Below are positions 21,072-31,937 of a DNA stretch of 64,000 nucleotides, in pieces. Where the stretch lies: assembly GCA_013368375.1 (NCBI GenBank), contig JAACJP010000033.1:372001-436000 (forward strand). The letters run 5' to 3'. The notes under the pieces were generated by a model. The model did no database searches and was not told where the DNA came from. It saw nothing but the letters and a program-made list of their open reading frames with translations. The DNA is from Tricholomella constricta. Its lineage: Eukaryota; Basidiomycota; Agaricomycetes; Agaricales; Lyophyllaceae. The position numbers and the translations under genes were made by a program. The stretch's first letter is position 1. Every line of letters starts with the position of its first letter.

Positions 21072-22993
21072 CCAGCCCGAATGGCAATGGCTACGGTCAA
21101 TTTGCCGGCTACAACATCCTCGGCATGGGTATGCCCGCCATGAACATGCTTAACGGTTTCCCCTACAACACCCAGATGGGCAACTTTGGACAGGTACCTT
21201 TTTTTCCCTCCCACACCTGCGCCCTACTTCCACTGACACGCCAAGTTCCCAATGCAGAACTTTAACCAGCAACGGCTGCCCTCGCTGAACTTGAACATCC
21301 CCGCCGCACAGGCCGCCGCCGCCTACTCTCCTGCCGCGCTCTCCGCCGCCATCTCGGCCTCTTCCAACGCCACTGGCCGTACTGTCTACGTCGGCAACCT
21401 CCCTGCCACCGCCTCCGTCGACGAGCTACTCAACCTCGTGCACTTTGGTCCGCTCGAGTCCATCCGCGTCCTCCCCGAGAAATCTTGCGTCTTCCTCTCT
21501 TTCCTCGACGGCGCAACCGCCGCCGCCTTCCACGCCGACGCCACCATCAAGAAGATGGCCCTCCACGGCCAGGAGCTCCGCATCGGCTGGGGCAAACCCT
21601 CCCCCGTTCCCGCACAGGTGGCCCTCGCCATCAGCCAGAGCAACGCTAGCAGGAACGTGTATCTCGGTGGTCTCGAGGAGACCATGACGGAAGAACAGCT
21701 CCGCGACGATCTCAGCCGCTTCGGCCTCATTGATCAGGTCAAGATCGTGCGAGACAAGAATATTGGCTTTGTACATTTCCTCAGCATCGCTGTTGCCACC
21801 AAGGTACGTCTCAATCTCATGTCTTTTCTTCATTTCCGGCTCATCGAGTCTCGTCAGGTCGTAAACACTCTTCCAACCGAACCCAACTGGGCTAACAAAC
21901 GTGTCAATTACGGCAAGGACCGCTGTGCCTACATCCCCAAGTCGCAACAGGCCGCCGCCCAACAGGCGCAGGCAGTCGCTGCTCAGTCACTTGTATCGCC
22001 GCAGTCCGCGGTCGGCGGGTTCTCTCCCTTTGCTGCGTATGCGCCTTTCTCCCCTGACCTTATGGCAGGGGCAGCACAGGGCGGCGTGCAGGGTATGAAC
22101 AGGACTGTGTACCTAGGAAATATTCACCCTGAGACAACGACGGAGGATTTGTGCAATGCAATTAGAGGCGGCGTACTGCAGAGCATCCGATACATGTCAG
22201 ACAAACACATCGCAGTAAGTTTCCTCTCCTCTCTTCCTCTGCCAGACGCTGACCGTGCCCCTCGCGCAGTTCGTAACGTTCGTCGACCCCGCGGCGGCGT
22301 TCACCTTTTACCAGGTCGCGTCGTACCAGGGCCTCACGCTCAACAACCGCCGGCTCAAGATGGGCTGGGGCAAGAACTCGGGCCCGCTCCCGCCGTCCCT
22401 CGCGCTCGCCGTCCACTCTGGCGCCACACGCAACGTGTACATCGGGAACATCGAGGACTTTGAGACTTTCACCGAGGACCGGCTCAAGCGCGACTTTGGC
22501 GAGTACGGTGATATCGAACTGGTCAATTTCCTCAAGGAAAAGTATGCCCCCTTACCCTTCCATCCTTCATGCAGAACCATACTGACCCTCGGCAACCCCT
22601 AGGAACTGCGCCTTCGTGAACTTCACGAACATCTCGAACGCGATCAAGGCGATCGAGGGTATTAAATCCAAGCCCGAGTACACCAACCTCCGCATTGCGC
22701 ATGGGAAGGACCGCTGTGCCAACCCCCCGCGCTCGGGCCCGCAAGGAGGAGGTGGCGGTGGCTCGGGCGCACGGCGCTCGGCGAGCGGAAACGGGCCTGC
22801 GTCTGCAGAGCCTGTGAGCGCGATCGGCGGCGAGGACGGGGAGATGGGGATTGCGGATGCGGTGTTTATCAATGCGGAGGGGGAGACGGAGGAGATGGAG
22901 CAGGTTGTGGGAAAGAAGGCGAATGCAGAGGGGGGCGGGGAGGTGCAGATGCAGATGCATGTGGATGGAGCGGAGCAGGTTGTTGTGGCGTGA
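20583..22993 (+). CDS. nrd1: Nrd1-family RNA-binding protein with four RRMs and polyglutamine
   Basis: Six exons: 20583-20651, 20699-21193, 21258-21803, 21858-22214, 22270-22541 and 22603-22993. They total 2130 nt, or 709 aa. A Gln/Ser/Asn-rich N-terminal half with 21 consecutive Gln is followed by RRMs at about 229-300 (RTVYVGNLP), 320-395 ([17 protein letters not shown]), 452-525 ([11 protein letters not shown]) and 543-622 ([18 protein letters not shown]). The KDRCA signature occurs after RRM2 and RRM4. The layout matches S. pombe Nrd1 (negative regulator of differentiation), a cytoplasmic RNA-binding protein linked to mating-gene repression, cytokinesis mRNAs and stress granules; this is not the termination factor Nrd1 of budding yeast. 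The C terminus is acidic and Glu/Val-rich. The first intron uses GC-AG. Start chosen because MDDSQTQ opens the frame joined by that splice. Confidence 0.9.
20652..20698 (+). other. GC-AG intron of the nrd1-like gene
   Basis: 47 bp intron with donor AAG|GCAAGT and acceptor TTTCCAG. Splicing here joins DLDMMK to RSMDPVGG in frame. Using the GT four bases further in breaks the frame. The donor otherwise matches the strong consensus of non-canonical GC introns. Confidence 0.75.
21008..21070 (+). repeat. CAG/CAA tract encoding 21 Gln
   Basis: Mixed CAG and CAA codons, uninterrupted Gln, in exon 2 of the nrd1-like gene. Mixed codons usually make such tracts more stable than pure CAG. Likely part of a low-complexity, condensate-prone segment. 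Confidence 0.9.
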
Positions 22994-24266
22994 AAAGCGT
23001 GAGCGTGAGCGATGTGAGTGTCGGCGTGCTTGATACCCCCTCCCTTCCCGACCCGCCCCCGCCGCCACGCATCAAAGACTCGCTTCGGACTGATACCCTC
23101 CCTCGCCCACACGCTCCTTGCGCTTATCGATCCGCCTGCTCCCCACGATACGTGAAGATGATGATACCAGGAAGATGTGCGCGGCCCCGTTCCCGAGGCC
23201 CGATGTGTGTTTTCAATAGGTTGGGTTGAGCTGTTCCTGCTGCTGTTGTTGTTCATCCCATTACATCCCATTCTGTTCCGTCGCCCCCGCTCGTTATAAA
23301 TATTATACTTATGCGCCCTTTTTTTTTTGCCCTCTTTTTATTACCCTCCGAAATTCTGTGCCTTGGCCTCGTCTTGCTTCCCTTTCCTTCTTCTTCGTTG
23401 TGCATTCATTATTCTTTCTTTTTCTTTTTTTTTTTCTTTTCTTTTTCATTCAGTTCGTTCATTTACCTGTGTGTCTGTCCAGATTCGAAATTCGAATCCA
23501 CAAATTTGGCGTGTGTGCACACACCGCTGTCCGCTCTTTTACACACCCCTTTCACCGTCCTCTCCCGCCTTCCTGCCTCATCTCAAATCTTTCTCTCGTT
23601 TCCCGGTCCACTAATGCCTGCCTCCAGTGCAGTCCGCCGAACCCCCGCGCACTGTATTGAACATACAATCCACGACCCCCCCCCCCTCGACGCCCCGGCG
23701 CGCTAATATGCCCCTCTGCCCTCTGCCTCTCACCTCGCTCTTCCCCCGTACTGTAGCCCCCACCCCCATCCCACCCCACCCCATTCTACCCTCAACCCAG
23801 AACCATCCAGCTTTGTGCGCCCGACGGACTCACGGACTCTACTCTCCCGCCTCAAAATATCCCCTGCCCTTGTCCCCTGTCCCTCATCCCTCGTCCCTCG
23901 TCCCATTGTCCATCGCTGTGTCTGTGCCTCGCTCACTCGCGCCGTATATATTTAACTCTCGCCGTCTCTCTCCCTCTCTCTCTCTGTCTCTGTGTTTTTT
24001 CTTTTTGTTCCACGTACGCCAGTAGCTGTAGCAGTAAAATCGGAGTAATACCACGTCCATGTCTCGAGATCGGCTGGACTTTAAATCGAACAACTACAAA
24101 CCGACCAACATGAGGTGCGCATGATTGATTGTTCGAGGAGCGCACCATCACCATCACCATCACCATCGCCAATCCAATCCAATGCAATTCCAACCCTAAC
24201 TTAACATAACTCAATTTAACTCTGTTTCATTGTATCCGTTATACTAGCAAACCGACAAGTTCTGAG
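22994..24266. other. Pyrimidine-rich intergenic region and LINE 5' flank
   Basis: 3' flank of the nrd1-like gene, then long C/T tracts (for example 23280-23470, with runs of T, and 23650-23980, with runs of C). The ORFs here are composition artefacts. A short ACCATC tandem repeat sits at about 24144-24170, close to the start of the LINE, and may be part of its 5' end or target. Confidence 0.55.
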
Positions 24267-27200
24267 ATGCCATTCGTACCGGGACCACTCCAACCCCCGC
24301 CTGTCTCAGATGACCGGGCTGACTCTCCCCCTCCAATTTTCGACCCTGCCTCCCGACCCTTTACTGGGTTGGAGCTCACCGTCTCTGGCCTTAACCGCAC
24401 CAGCCCCCAGTCCGCCATCGACCACCTGAAACAAATTGTCGAAGATCTCACCGAACGAGGCCAAGACCTCCCTGACCTCGAAATCACCCCAGGCTCATAC
24501 CGCACAGCACAAGACAACATCGACTACGCCACCGTCTCACTCACTGGGCCCCTCAAAGCTTCTCCTCGCCCGGATGTCTTGGAACTCGTGCGTAGGACCT
24601 TGGACAACGTCAACGGCGTCACGGCACGCTGGCGCATCCAACACGGCCCCGACAAAAGCCGCCAGCTGGCGTTCACCACTCAAGGCAGGATGGATGCCAC
24701 CGCCCTAAAGGACAAGCTCGACAACGTATTCCGCCATCAACACTACGACGTCCAAGCCACCACCATCGCCCGCAACGGCTCCCGGGTTACGTACACCTTC
24801 GTTCACCGCCAATCAGTGGAGGCCCTCACCACCAACAGGCCTGTGATCCAAACCCAACCCGGCGGCGAGACGATCACCGTTTACCCGGTGGTCCCTCGCT
24901 ACGTACAACCGCTCTACGGCCTGGAGGTCGCGATCACTAACGTCGGCGGCTACCCACAGGCTCAGGTCATCATTGACTCCTACATCAGGATGAGGTATGG
25001 CACCGACGCCTGGCGGAGCAGCCGACTTGAACACGACGGGACGGTATACACCGTCATCCTCCGCGATCCTAACGTCATCACTTCGTTCTTGACAGATCCG
25101 TTCGAGGCCTTCCCCGACGTCAACGAGGCCTTCAAACCCAACAAACCGGACTACTTATACAACCTCAACACTGCCAGCCTCCCCACTATCAGGCCCAGCG
25201 CCCGCACCACCAGCGAGGAGTCTCCGTTTGTCCGCCAACAACTCGACGGCCTGGCCCAGCAAGTTCAAACCCTCACCCAAGCCGTCAACAAAATCACCCT
25301 CGATAATCGCGACCTAATCGAGGCTATGAGGACGGCGCAGGACCGTTACACTAACATGTTCACCAACACCATTATCTTCCAGATGAAATTGTCTCAGCAG
25401 CTCCTTGCTCAAGGCGAGTTGGGCAACTTACGTAACTCGCTCTCCACTGCGCAGCTGCTCCTTTCTCTGGTGACTTCCGACGCTCAGCGAGAAAATGTCT
25501 CGCATCACATCGCCGACCTCAGCCAACGGGTTTTAGAAGAGCAGAGGAATGTCGCTGACCTCCGCAGATCGGCGGATACGTTCCTTAACACCCTTCTTCC
25601 CTCCACCATGTCCGCGACGAGTATCCTAACCCTCCCAGCTCAGCCCCCGCTGGCTCCTCCAGGGCTCCCCGCCCCGGCCGCCGCCACACTACCGCCATCC
25701 CAGTCTCCTGACCCTCACGCCGACCAAGGTCATCCGACCGCGTCCGTGTCCAAAAAACGGCCTCGCCAGAACACTGACGACAATGTTGCCCTCTCGCAAC
25801 AACCCACTCGCGCCCCTACGCGCGAGTCTTCCCTCCAAAACACCGACAACATGGAGGTTGACCCGTCCTTCCAACCCTCCACTTCTCGCATGGTAAGTCC
25901 TCTCTTGATTCCTCAGCTTCGTCTCTCCAACACCCTTAATCGGGAAGTAAAAATGGGCATTGCTGGCTTTCGCCCGCGCCATCCCATACTCTGGGAGCCC
26001 TCGCCTCACGACCTTCCTCGGTCCCCTCCGCCGCGATCTATTCGTTTCCTCCCACAAAATTATCTGCATTCCTCCCCTCTCTATATCTTACCTATCCTCG
26101 TTATCCGTTTCCTCTTCGAGTGCCTCCGTTCGGTCTCTCTATCTCTCTTACTACCTTTTTCTCTCTCACCTCACCACCTCCGTCACTCCTCTCTAATATC
26201 TCCCTGTCTTGGCGTCTCCCCAACCCCCATGGGACCACGTCCAGACGCCCTAAAAGTACCTCTACCCCTCAGGGCCCGTCGCCCGAGATTTCTTTACTCC
26301 TTCATAATTTTCTTCTTGCTATTTTCCCTCTTTCTGTCCTCTCAACGTGTCCGTGCCTCGCTCCCCGCGGGATCCGGTTCTTCCGTGTTCCGCACAATCG
26401 CCATTAATGCAAACGGTTTGGGCGACCCCATGAAGGTCGCCGCGATCTCCGATATGATTCACTCTGTCAAACCGAATGCATTCGTCATTGGCGAGACCAA
26501 GAGTCCGCACAGGGTCTCTTATCGCCTGAATATGCGGGATTACTCAGTTCACGAGAATCCCGGGAAACCTGCAGGCCACCGCAATCAGGGAAAATGGGGG
26601 GTGATCGTCGCTGTTCATCGCGGCATCTCTTGTGGCACCCCTTTAGCACTACCCCCCTCCCTTGACGGTCGTGCCCTCGCCCTAGACCTCGTTATCCCAA
26701 CTACTAACAACCAAGGCTTTCTCCACAGACTTATAGGAATCTATGCCCCCTGGGACCCGGGCACCGAACCCCAATTCTGGCCCGAAATACGGGATCTATG
26801 CAGCTCTACACCCCACTCCTGGTCCTTACACGGCGACTTCAACGCTACCGTCGCCTTCTCTGAATCGTCCAGCGCTACTCACAGGTTGTCCAACTCTCGC
26901 GTCGCTTACTCGGCTTTCCTCCGAGTGACGTCGGGAATCGACCTATGGGCCCAAATCCCCGACCGGAACGTCAATGACACGTTCACCTACAAAGGTCACA
27001 GTTCCGACCCTGATAATCCTGCCGACGGTTCGCCACGGATCCGGTCCATAATTGACCGGGTCGCTGCTTCGGCCGCTGGCACAGTCTCCGGTTCGATTGC
27101 TACACTTCCTAACTTCATTCCCTCTACCGATCATCTCCCTATCCTTTCACACCTTATCCTTGATACTCCTACTGACATGCGGGGCAACCCTTCGGTTCCC

Positions 27201-30200
27201 ACCGAAGTGCCACCCCCAACCTACGCCCCGCGTTTCCGTTATCCCCACAGATCTCAATCACACAGGCTTAAATTTTTCGCCGATGCCGTGGACCATCGAC
27301 TCGACGGAACTAACCTTGATCAACTCTCCGTCGCGGACGATCCCTCCTTTGACCTGGTATACCACCAGATGTCTGACATCCTCCTTCAAGCCGCCCGTGA
27401 ATCCTTCGACCTTCCCAAGCCGCCGAACTTCAAGTCCGACAAACCCATGAACCCCACAATCCGCGTCATCTTGCGGGAGCTTCGCCGGATTAACCGCCTC
27501 ATCTCCGCCCTCAACACCCTCCTCAACACCGGCCTCGATCGGTACCCATGCGCTCCTTGGGTGCCTCGGTATTACGCCGCATTCATGGCCTCCCCCCAAC
27601 ATGACTATTCTGCACAGACCTACCGGACCTATCTGACGGTCCTTCGACGTCATCTCAATCGGATCCGGTACGCTGAGGAGCGCGAGTGTCGACGAGATAC
27701 TCTCGCCAAACAATCCTCGTTCAAAATCTCTACCGTCCTTAATGGCGGTTCTGCTAAACAGCTATTCCCTCGACATTTTTCTTCCTTACCTCTTGCGCTT
27801 GCCCCTAACCCCTCGTCCGACCCGGACCTTGTCCTTACAGGCCCCGATCATGTCAAAACGGTGACCCAGCAATATTTCACCAACCTATACCGGCGCACCC
27901 CTCGCGTTCCACAAGAAAAGCCTTGGATGGTAACACCATCTGTTCGACAGGCTGCGGATCGCGTCTCGGCAGACCCCTTCAGCTGGCCTAAGCCACTGGA
28001 TCTCCCTACCCTCCGATCCCTCCTTAGCCGGGGCAATGCTCGCCCGACGCCGGGACCGGATGGTTGGGAAAAATGGTTTGTAAAACTGTTGTCAGATCGG
28101 GCCCTCAGCATCGTCCTGCGGCTCACCAATTACACCATTTCTAACTCCCACTTTCCCTCTTCGGTCAAAGATACTAACATTTCCACCATTCACAAGCGCG
28201 GCCCTCCCCTTCACCTATCCAACTATCGCGGCATCGCCTGTAACAACTTTCTGCTCAATCTCCCTTTCGCCTGGCTCAACACCCTCCTTGGGCCGTACGT
28301 CGCCCGACATGGCATCATTCCCGAGTGCCAGATTGCGACACAGCCCGGCGTCCAAGGCCGCGATCTCATTTCTTTCGTCGCCCAAATCCAGAAACACGCC
28401 GACCGCACTCGTACACCGCTGTACATCCTTCAACGGGACCAGAAGAAAGGCTTCGACATGCTCCAGCCGGACGGCTTTTACGACGCTGTTCTTGCGTATG
28501 GTTTGCCCCGAGCCATTATTGACCTCGACAAATCGTCACAACAACAAGTCCCCTACCGGGTCAAAACTGCTTACGGTTTTACAGAGCCTTTCATTGTCGA
28601 CGGGGTCACCAAACAGGGAGGCTCCTTATCTCCCCTCAAGTGCACCCTCACCACCAGCCTCGGCAGTCGCTGGCTCTCAGACCTCCAACACAACCAGCCA
28701 GGGGAACTCCACATTCGTTCCATCAACCACAGCCGCCACGGTGTTCCCCATGTCCCCTCAGAAGCTTCGGACCTCCGCGTCTCCATGATCGAAGCCATGG
28801 ATGACAGCCTTCTACTTTATTCTTCTATCCCTCTCCTTCTGTTGATGGCCCGTGATGCTGACCGATTCCAGGCCACATACGGTTGGGAAACCGAGTGGCG
28901 CAAAAGCGCATTCTACGCCTACAACTCCCCTTTTTATCCTAACTCCTCCCCTAACCCTACTATTTCCATCCCTTCCGTTGACTTCGCGAACCCTTCTAGC
29001 CCGACCACGTTCATGAATGATGTTCGTGTCGTCACCTCCCACACTGTCTTCCTCCGCGTGCCAATTGACAGGCCCGACCTCCATTTTCAACACATCCACG
29101 ACCTTATTTTTGACTTCGCCTTTCCCCTTCTCTACCGCCGTCTACCGCTAACTGCTCTGCGTCGTCTCATAGCCCAATGCCTCATCTCCAAAATCAGACC
29201 CCTGCTCGCCTTCCAACCCCTACCTGCAGATCTGGCGGGCAAGCTTGATCGCCTAATCGCTCACAAGGTTCATGAGTATCTCGGCTTCCCTTTCCAGTTT
29301 AATTCCCTATTCCTCTTTACACCCCTATCTCTCCGCGGGTTTGACTTCCCATCCATCGTTCTTTTGAACAGTGCCCTCGCCGCAGCAGGCCTTCAGCGCG
29401 ACCTCAATCATCACATCCGTCCCTTCCGCCAAATGGCTCACGTCACCCTCAGTGACTGGACCTGCCAATTTAACGGTTGTGTTTCGCCCCTCGCTGTCGC
29501 ACACCCCCTTCGGCACCCCGCCCCTCACTTCGCCTCCAAACAGGTCCCCGTCGCCTGGGTGATAGCTCGCACCGTACTTGCTAACCTTCAAATTTCCATC
29601 CTCCCCACAGACCTTAGCCATATCCTCGACGGGTCCGTCCATATCCTGCATTTATACAACCTTTGTCGCGCCCAGCCCTCCTACAATCTTCCGCAAGACT
29701 TCATTCCCATCCGCACCTTCGCCAACTTCGCGCGTCAAGGTTTCACCCTTCTCCGGGACTTCGGCCAATGGTCTCACCACCCCTCCCTCCTCATTCCCCT
29801 CGCCTTTCAACCCCACCAACAATTCTCCCATACCAACCCCTGCCTCCGCCGAGACTGGGTCCTATTCGACACCTGGTTACGATGCCTCGCCAATTTCCTC
29901 CCAGACCTCTCATCCCCAGATCCCCTCCTCCTACTTCCCCGGCCTACCCGTCAAAATCTTTCGGAGAACCTTTTGATCGAACACCTCCATCGGGCTCCCA
30001 CCTTACTCAATCACCAAGCACCGGACACTCTCTACGCCTCCGATGCTTCTATGGTCTCTGTCCCCTTTACTTCCCGCCTCACTACTCCTTCCGTCATTTT
30101 CGCTGTTGTCGCTAACGGTTCCGTCCTTACTCTATCCCTCTCTAACTTCAGGAACTCGGCCTCTATCCTTGCAGGCGAGGCATACGGCATCGCCGCCGCA

Positions 30201-31331
30201 TATGTACTCGCGCTTCACCAACACACATCTCGCCCGCCCTCCCAAAACATCACCATCTTCACCGACCACCTTGCCTCCGTCAAGACCATCACTTCCGCCC
30301 TTCACTCCCAACCCCACACCCTTCTTCGCAAGCCTTCCCGATCCCTGTATCGCTGGACAGCCGACCTCCATGCCCGACTCCTTCAACTCGACACCCCCAT
30401 CGACCTCCATCACGTTAAGGCCCACACTGCTTCCTCCTCCGTCCCTGCCCAGCTCAACCGCCTCGCTGATCACGCCGCCACCTCCGCTCAAAAATCACTG
30501 ATCCCCATTCCTCCTGCTCCCCTCCCCACGTTCTACATGGATCAATTTTCCGTTTTCTCCCCTTACGACGGGTGGATCGAAACCGATCTTTCTCGGCACA
30601 TTCAGCGCGTCCTTGCCATCTCCCTTTCTTCCGTTAATCCTTTGCTTAATCATTACTCTTCTTTACTTTACGATCGTAGGGCTCCTCCGGACTTCCCATA
30701 CACCCGATCCACATCCTCCTTTTCGGCCGTCGTCCAGCTTTACCTCCGTGCACACCAGCTTGACACCGCGTCTCGCCTATCCGCCCGCCTACGATCAAGC
30801 GAACAGCCTTACTGCAGGTTCGGATGCACATCACTCGAAGATGCTCGCCACATCTTCGTTCGCTGCCCTCGGTTCGCGCCATTACGCGACGAAGCGAACA
30901 AAACCATCGTCTCGGCTACCTCCACGCTTCTCGATGCCTTCGGTGTCCCCGCCCAATACCAAACTTGCACTCTTGAGCATGCGTGTACTATCTCGCACGA
31001 CTCACAGAGTTGGCCCACGGGCTACGCCATGTACTACTATTATGGTGTCCTACCCGACATCGACGACATCACGCGTGATTTAAACCATGCATCCCTCCCC
31101 TCCCTTAAGGTCGAACGCTTGCGACTCCGTATTGCGGCAACCTGGCACACGGCCCTAATCCGTCTCGCTGGCCGAATCTGGGGTATCGTCAAACGCACGT
31201 CCTCAACCTCCTCTCCGAATTCTCCCGACAATCGTCCCCGGAAACCCTTGATCACCTTGCCTCGTCATCTTTCCCATATTCCTTTACTTACAAAATCTCA
31301 AAGGTTTTCTATTATTATCTCGGATACTTAA
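24267..31331 (+). CDS. LINE polyprotein: ORF1-like region, EEP endonuclease, reverse transcriptase, RNase H, zinc knuckle
   Basis: One uninterrupted 2354-codon frame. Residues 1-540 resemble a LINE ORF1 protein with a coiled-coil part (about 310-460). About 540-706 is Ser/Leu/Phe-rich with hydrophobic runs. About 707-960 is an apurinic-type endonuclease (TIAINANGLG, GETKSP, GIYAP, HGDFNAT, STDHLPI). The RT spans about 1250-1530 (TPGPDGWEKW, DQKKGFDML, KQGGSLSPLK). Its catalytic box reads EAMDDS, with Ala where Tyr or Phe is usual. RNase H covers about 1920-2075 (YASDASM, LAGEAYGI, FTDHLASV, LADHAA), and a CCHC motif CRFGC...HIFVRC lies near 2182-2203. The intact frame suggests a recent, possibly active copy. 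Its C-rich codon use differs from the neighbouring genes. Confidence 0.9.
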   Translation: MPFVPGPLQPPPVSDDRADSPPPIFDPASRPFTGLELTVSGLNRTSPQSAIDHLKQIVEDLTERGQDLPDLEITPGSYRTAQDNIDYATVSLTGPLKASPRPDVLELVRRTLDNVNGVTARWRIQHGPDKSRQLAFTTQGRMDATALKDKLDNVFRHQHYDVQATTIARNGSRVTYTFVHRQSVEALTTNRPVIQTQPGGETITVYPVVPRYVQPLYGLEVAITNVGGYPQAQVIIDSYIRMRYGTDAWRSSRLEHDGTVYTVILRDPNVITSFLTDPFEAFPDVNEAFKPNKPDYLYNLNTASLPTIRPSARTTSEESPFVRQQLDGLAQQVQTLTQAVNKITLDNRDLIEAMRTAQDRYTNMFTNTIIFQMKLSQQLLAQGELGNLRNSLSTAQLLLSLVTSDAQRENVSHHIADLSQRVLEEQRNVADLRRSADTFLNTLLPSTMSATSILTLPAQPPLAPPGLPAPAAATLPPSQSPDPHADQGHPTASVSKKRPRQNTDDNVALSQQPTRAPTRESSLQNTDNMEVDPSFQPSTSRMVSPLLIPQLRLSNTLNREVKMGIAGFRPRHPILWEPSPHDLPRSPPPRSIRFLPQNYLHSSPLYILPILVIRFLFECLRSVSLSLLLPFSLSPHHLRHSSLISPCLGVSPTPMGPRPDALKVPLPLRARRPRFLYSFIIFFLLFSLFLSSQRVRASLPAGSGSSVFRTIAINANGLGDPMKVAAISDMIHSVKPNAFVIGETKSPHRVSYRLNMRDYSVHENPGKPAGHRNQGKWGVIVAVHRGISCGTPLALPPSLDGRALALDLVIPTTNNQGFLHRLIGIYAPWDPGTEPQFWPEIRDLCSSTPHSWSLHGDFNATVAFSESSSATHRLSNSRVAYSAFLRVTSGIDLWAQIPDRNVNDTFTYKGHSSDPDNPADGSPRIRSIIDRVAASAAGTVSGSIATLPNFIPSTDHLPILSHLILDTPTDMRGNPSVPTEVPPPTYAPRFRYPHRSQSHRLKFFADAVDHRLDGTNLDQLSVADDPSFDLVYHQMSDILLQAARESFDLPKPPNFKSDKPMNPTIRVILRELRRINRLISALNTLLNTGLDRYPCAPWVPRYYAAFMASPQHDYSAQTYRTYLTVLRRHLNRIRYAEERECRRDTLAKQSSFKISTVLNGGSAKQLFPRHFSSLPLALAPNPSSDPDLVLTGPDHVKTVTQQYFTNLYRRTPRVPQEKPWMVTPSVRQAADRVSADPFSWPKPLDLPTLRSLLSRGNARPTPGPDGWEKWFVKLLSDRALSIVLRLTNYTISNSHFPSSVKDTNISTIHKRGPPLHLSNYRGIACNNFLLNLPFAWLNTLLGPYVARHGIIPECQIATQPGVQGRDLISFVAQIQKHADRTRTPLYILQRDQKKGFDMLQPDGFYDAVLAYGLPRAIIDLDKSSQQQVPYRVKTAYGFTEPFIVDGVTKQGGSLSPLKCTLTTSLGSRWLSDLQHNQPGELHIRSINHSRHGVPHVPSEASDLRVSMIEAMDDSLLLYSSIPLLLLMARDADRFQATYGWETEWRKSAFYAYNSPFYPNSSPNPTISIPSVDFANPSSPTTFMNDVRVVTSHTVFLRVPIDRPDLHFQHIHDLIFDFAFPLLYRRLPLTALRRLIAQCLISKIRPLLAFQPLPADLAGKLDRLIAHKVHEYLGFPFQFNSLFLFTPLSLRGFDFPSIVLLNSALAAAGLQRDLNHHIRPFRQMAHVTLSDWTCQFNGCVSPLAVAHPLRHPAPHFASKQVPVAWVIARTVLANLQISILPTDLSHILDGSVHILHLYNLCRAQPSYNLPQDFIPIRTFANFARQGFTLLRDFGQWSHHPSLLIPLAFQPHQQFSHTNPCLRRDWVLFDTWLRCLANFLPDLSSPDPLLLLPRPTRQNLSENLLIEHLHRAPTLLNHQAPDTLYASDASMVSVPFTSRLTTPSVIFAVVANGSVLTLSLSNFRNSASILAGEAYGIAAAYVLALHQHTSRPPSQNITIFTDHLASVKTITSALHSQPHTLLRKPSRSLYRWTADLHARLLQLDTPIDLHHVKAHTASSSVPAQLNRLADHAATSAQKSLIPIPPAPLPTFYMDQFSVFSPYDGWIETDLSRHIQRVLAISLSSVNPLLNHYSSLLYDRRAPPDFPYTRSTSSFSAVVQLYLRAHQLDTASRLSARLRSSEQPYCRFGCTSLEDARHIFVRCPRFAPLRDEANKTIVSATSTLLDAFGVPAQYQTCTLEHACTISHDSQSWPTGYAMYYYYGVLPDIDDITRDLNHASLPSLKVERLRLRIAATWHTALIRLAGRIWGIVKRTSSTSSPNSPDNRPRKPLITLPRHLSHIPLLTKSQRFSIIISDT

Positions 31332-31437
31332 CACCCCTCCACCTTTCTTCTCTCCCTCCCCCGACGAGTTGACGAGGTTTTCTTAAACCTGAGTTACTTA
31401 CGTAACGTAGTCAACCAAATAAATCCTAAATCCTAAA
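31332..31437 (+). repeat. LINE 3' end with TAAATCC-type tail
   Basis: A short 3' untranslated part ends in AAATAAATCCTAAATCCTAAA at 31417-31437. Short tandem tails instead of poly-A are common in fungal LINEs; here the unit is about 7 bp. I could not identify the matching target-site duplication upstream. Confidence 0.6.
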
Positions 31438-31712
31438 GCGCTCAGTTGGGTAATAATAATAATCTTGTCTCGGTGCATCCGATATCGATGCGAACTTGCT
31501 GTAAAACTTCTTGGCCTGTGTTCTTCCTGGGATTCAGACCGTGATGGTCGCCAAACTTGAACGCGTCCGAGTCTGGCACTATCATGTACTCTGCTACTAA
31601 TTGCTCGTCGAACTATAGTGTATATCATAGCTTGTGTCTTCTGGGTTTCTGAAGGCGCGGACAACTTTTTAGTTTAGGAGACAAGGATATATATGCCCGA
31701 CCTCTGAACCCA
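31438..31712. other. Spacer between LINE and Plavaka element
   Basis: No gene seen. Contains a short TAA microsatellite at about 31451-31463 and a TATATAT stretch at 31688-31694. Confidence 0.5.
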
Positions 31713-31725
31713 CATCAGCATTTCG
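31713..31725 (+). repeat. Candidate left terminal inverted repeat of the Plavaka element
   Basis: CATCAGCATTTCG, identical in reverse complement to 38090-38102, lying just outside a subterminal array with GTATCTT, TCTTTGATG and CATCTTTGAC words. The match is short, so this needs comparison with other copies. Confidence 0.4.
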
Positions 31726-31937
31726 GCCATTCTCGCTTTTGTATCTTGGTCTTTGATGCGGCTCTCTTATGTATCTTGATCTTCGCTACCACCTCCTTTG
31801 ACATCTTCATCTTCTGCGCTCTATCTCAACACATCTTTGACTTCAGACATGTTTTCCGGTTCCCAGTGTTTGATTTGTCTTCCACATCATGGTCAAATAT
31901 GCAATGTAGCTAGGCCTCGAATATAGTAAAATGTTAA

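Noticed and set aside
23226..24025. ORFs of 95-144 codons in the CT-rich region
   Set aside because: Low-complexity translations of pyrimidine tracts in all frames; no conserved feature.
31417..31437. CCTAAAT repeats as an interstitial telomere
   Set aside because: Only about two to three units, directly at the end of a LINE; best explained as its tail.
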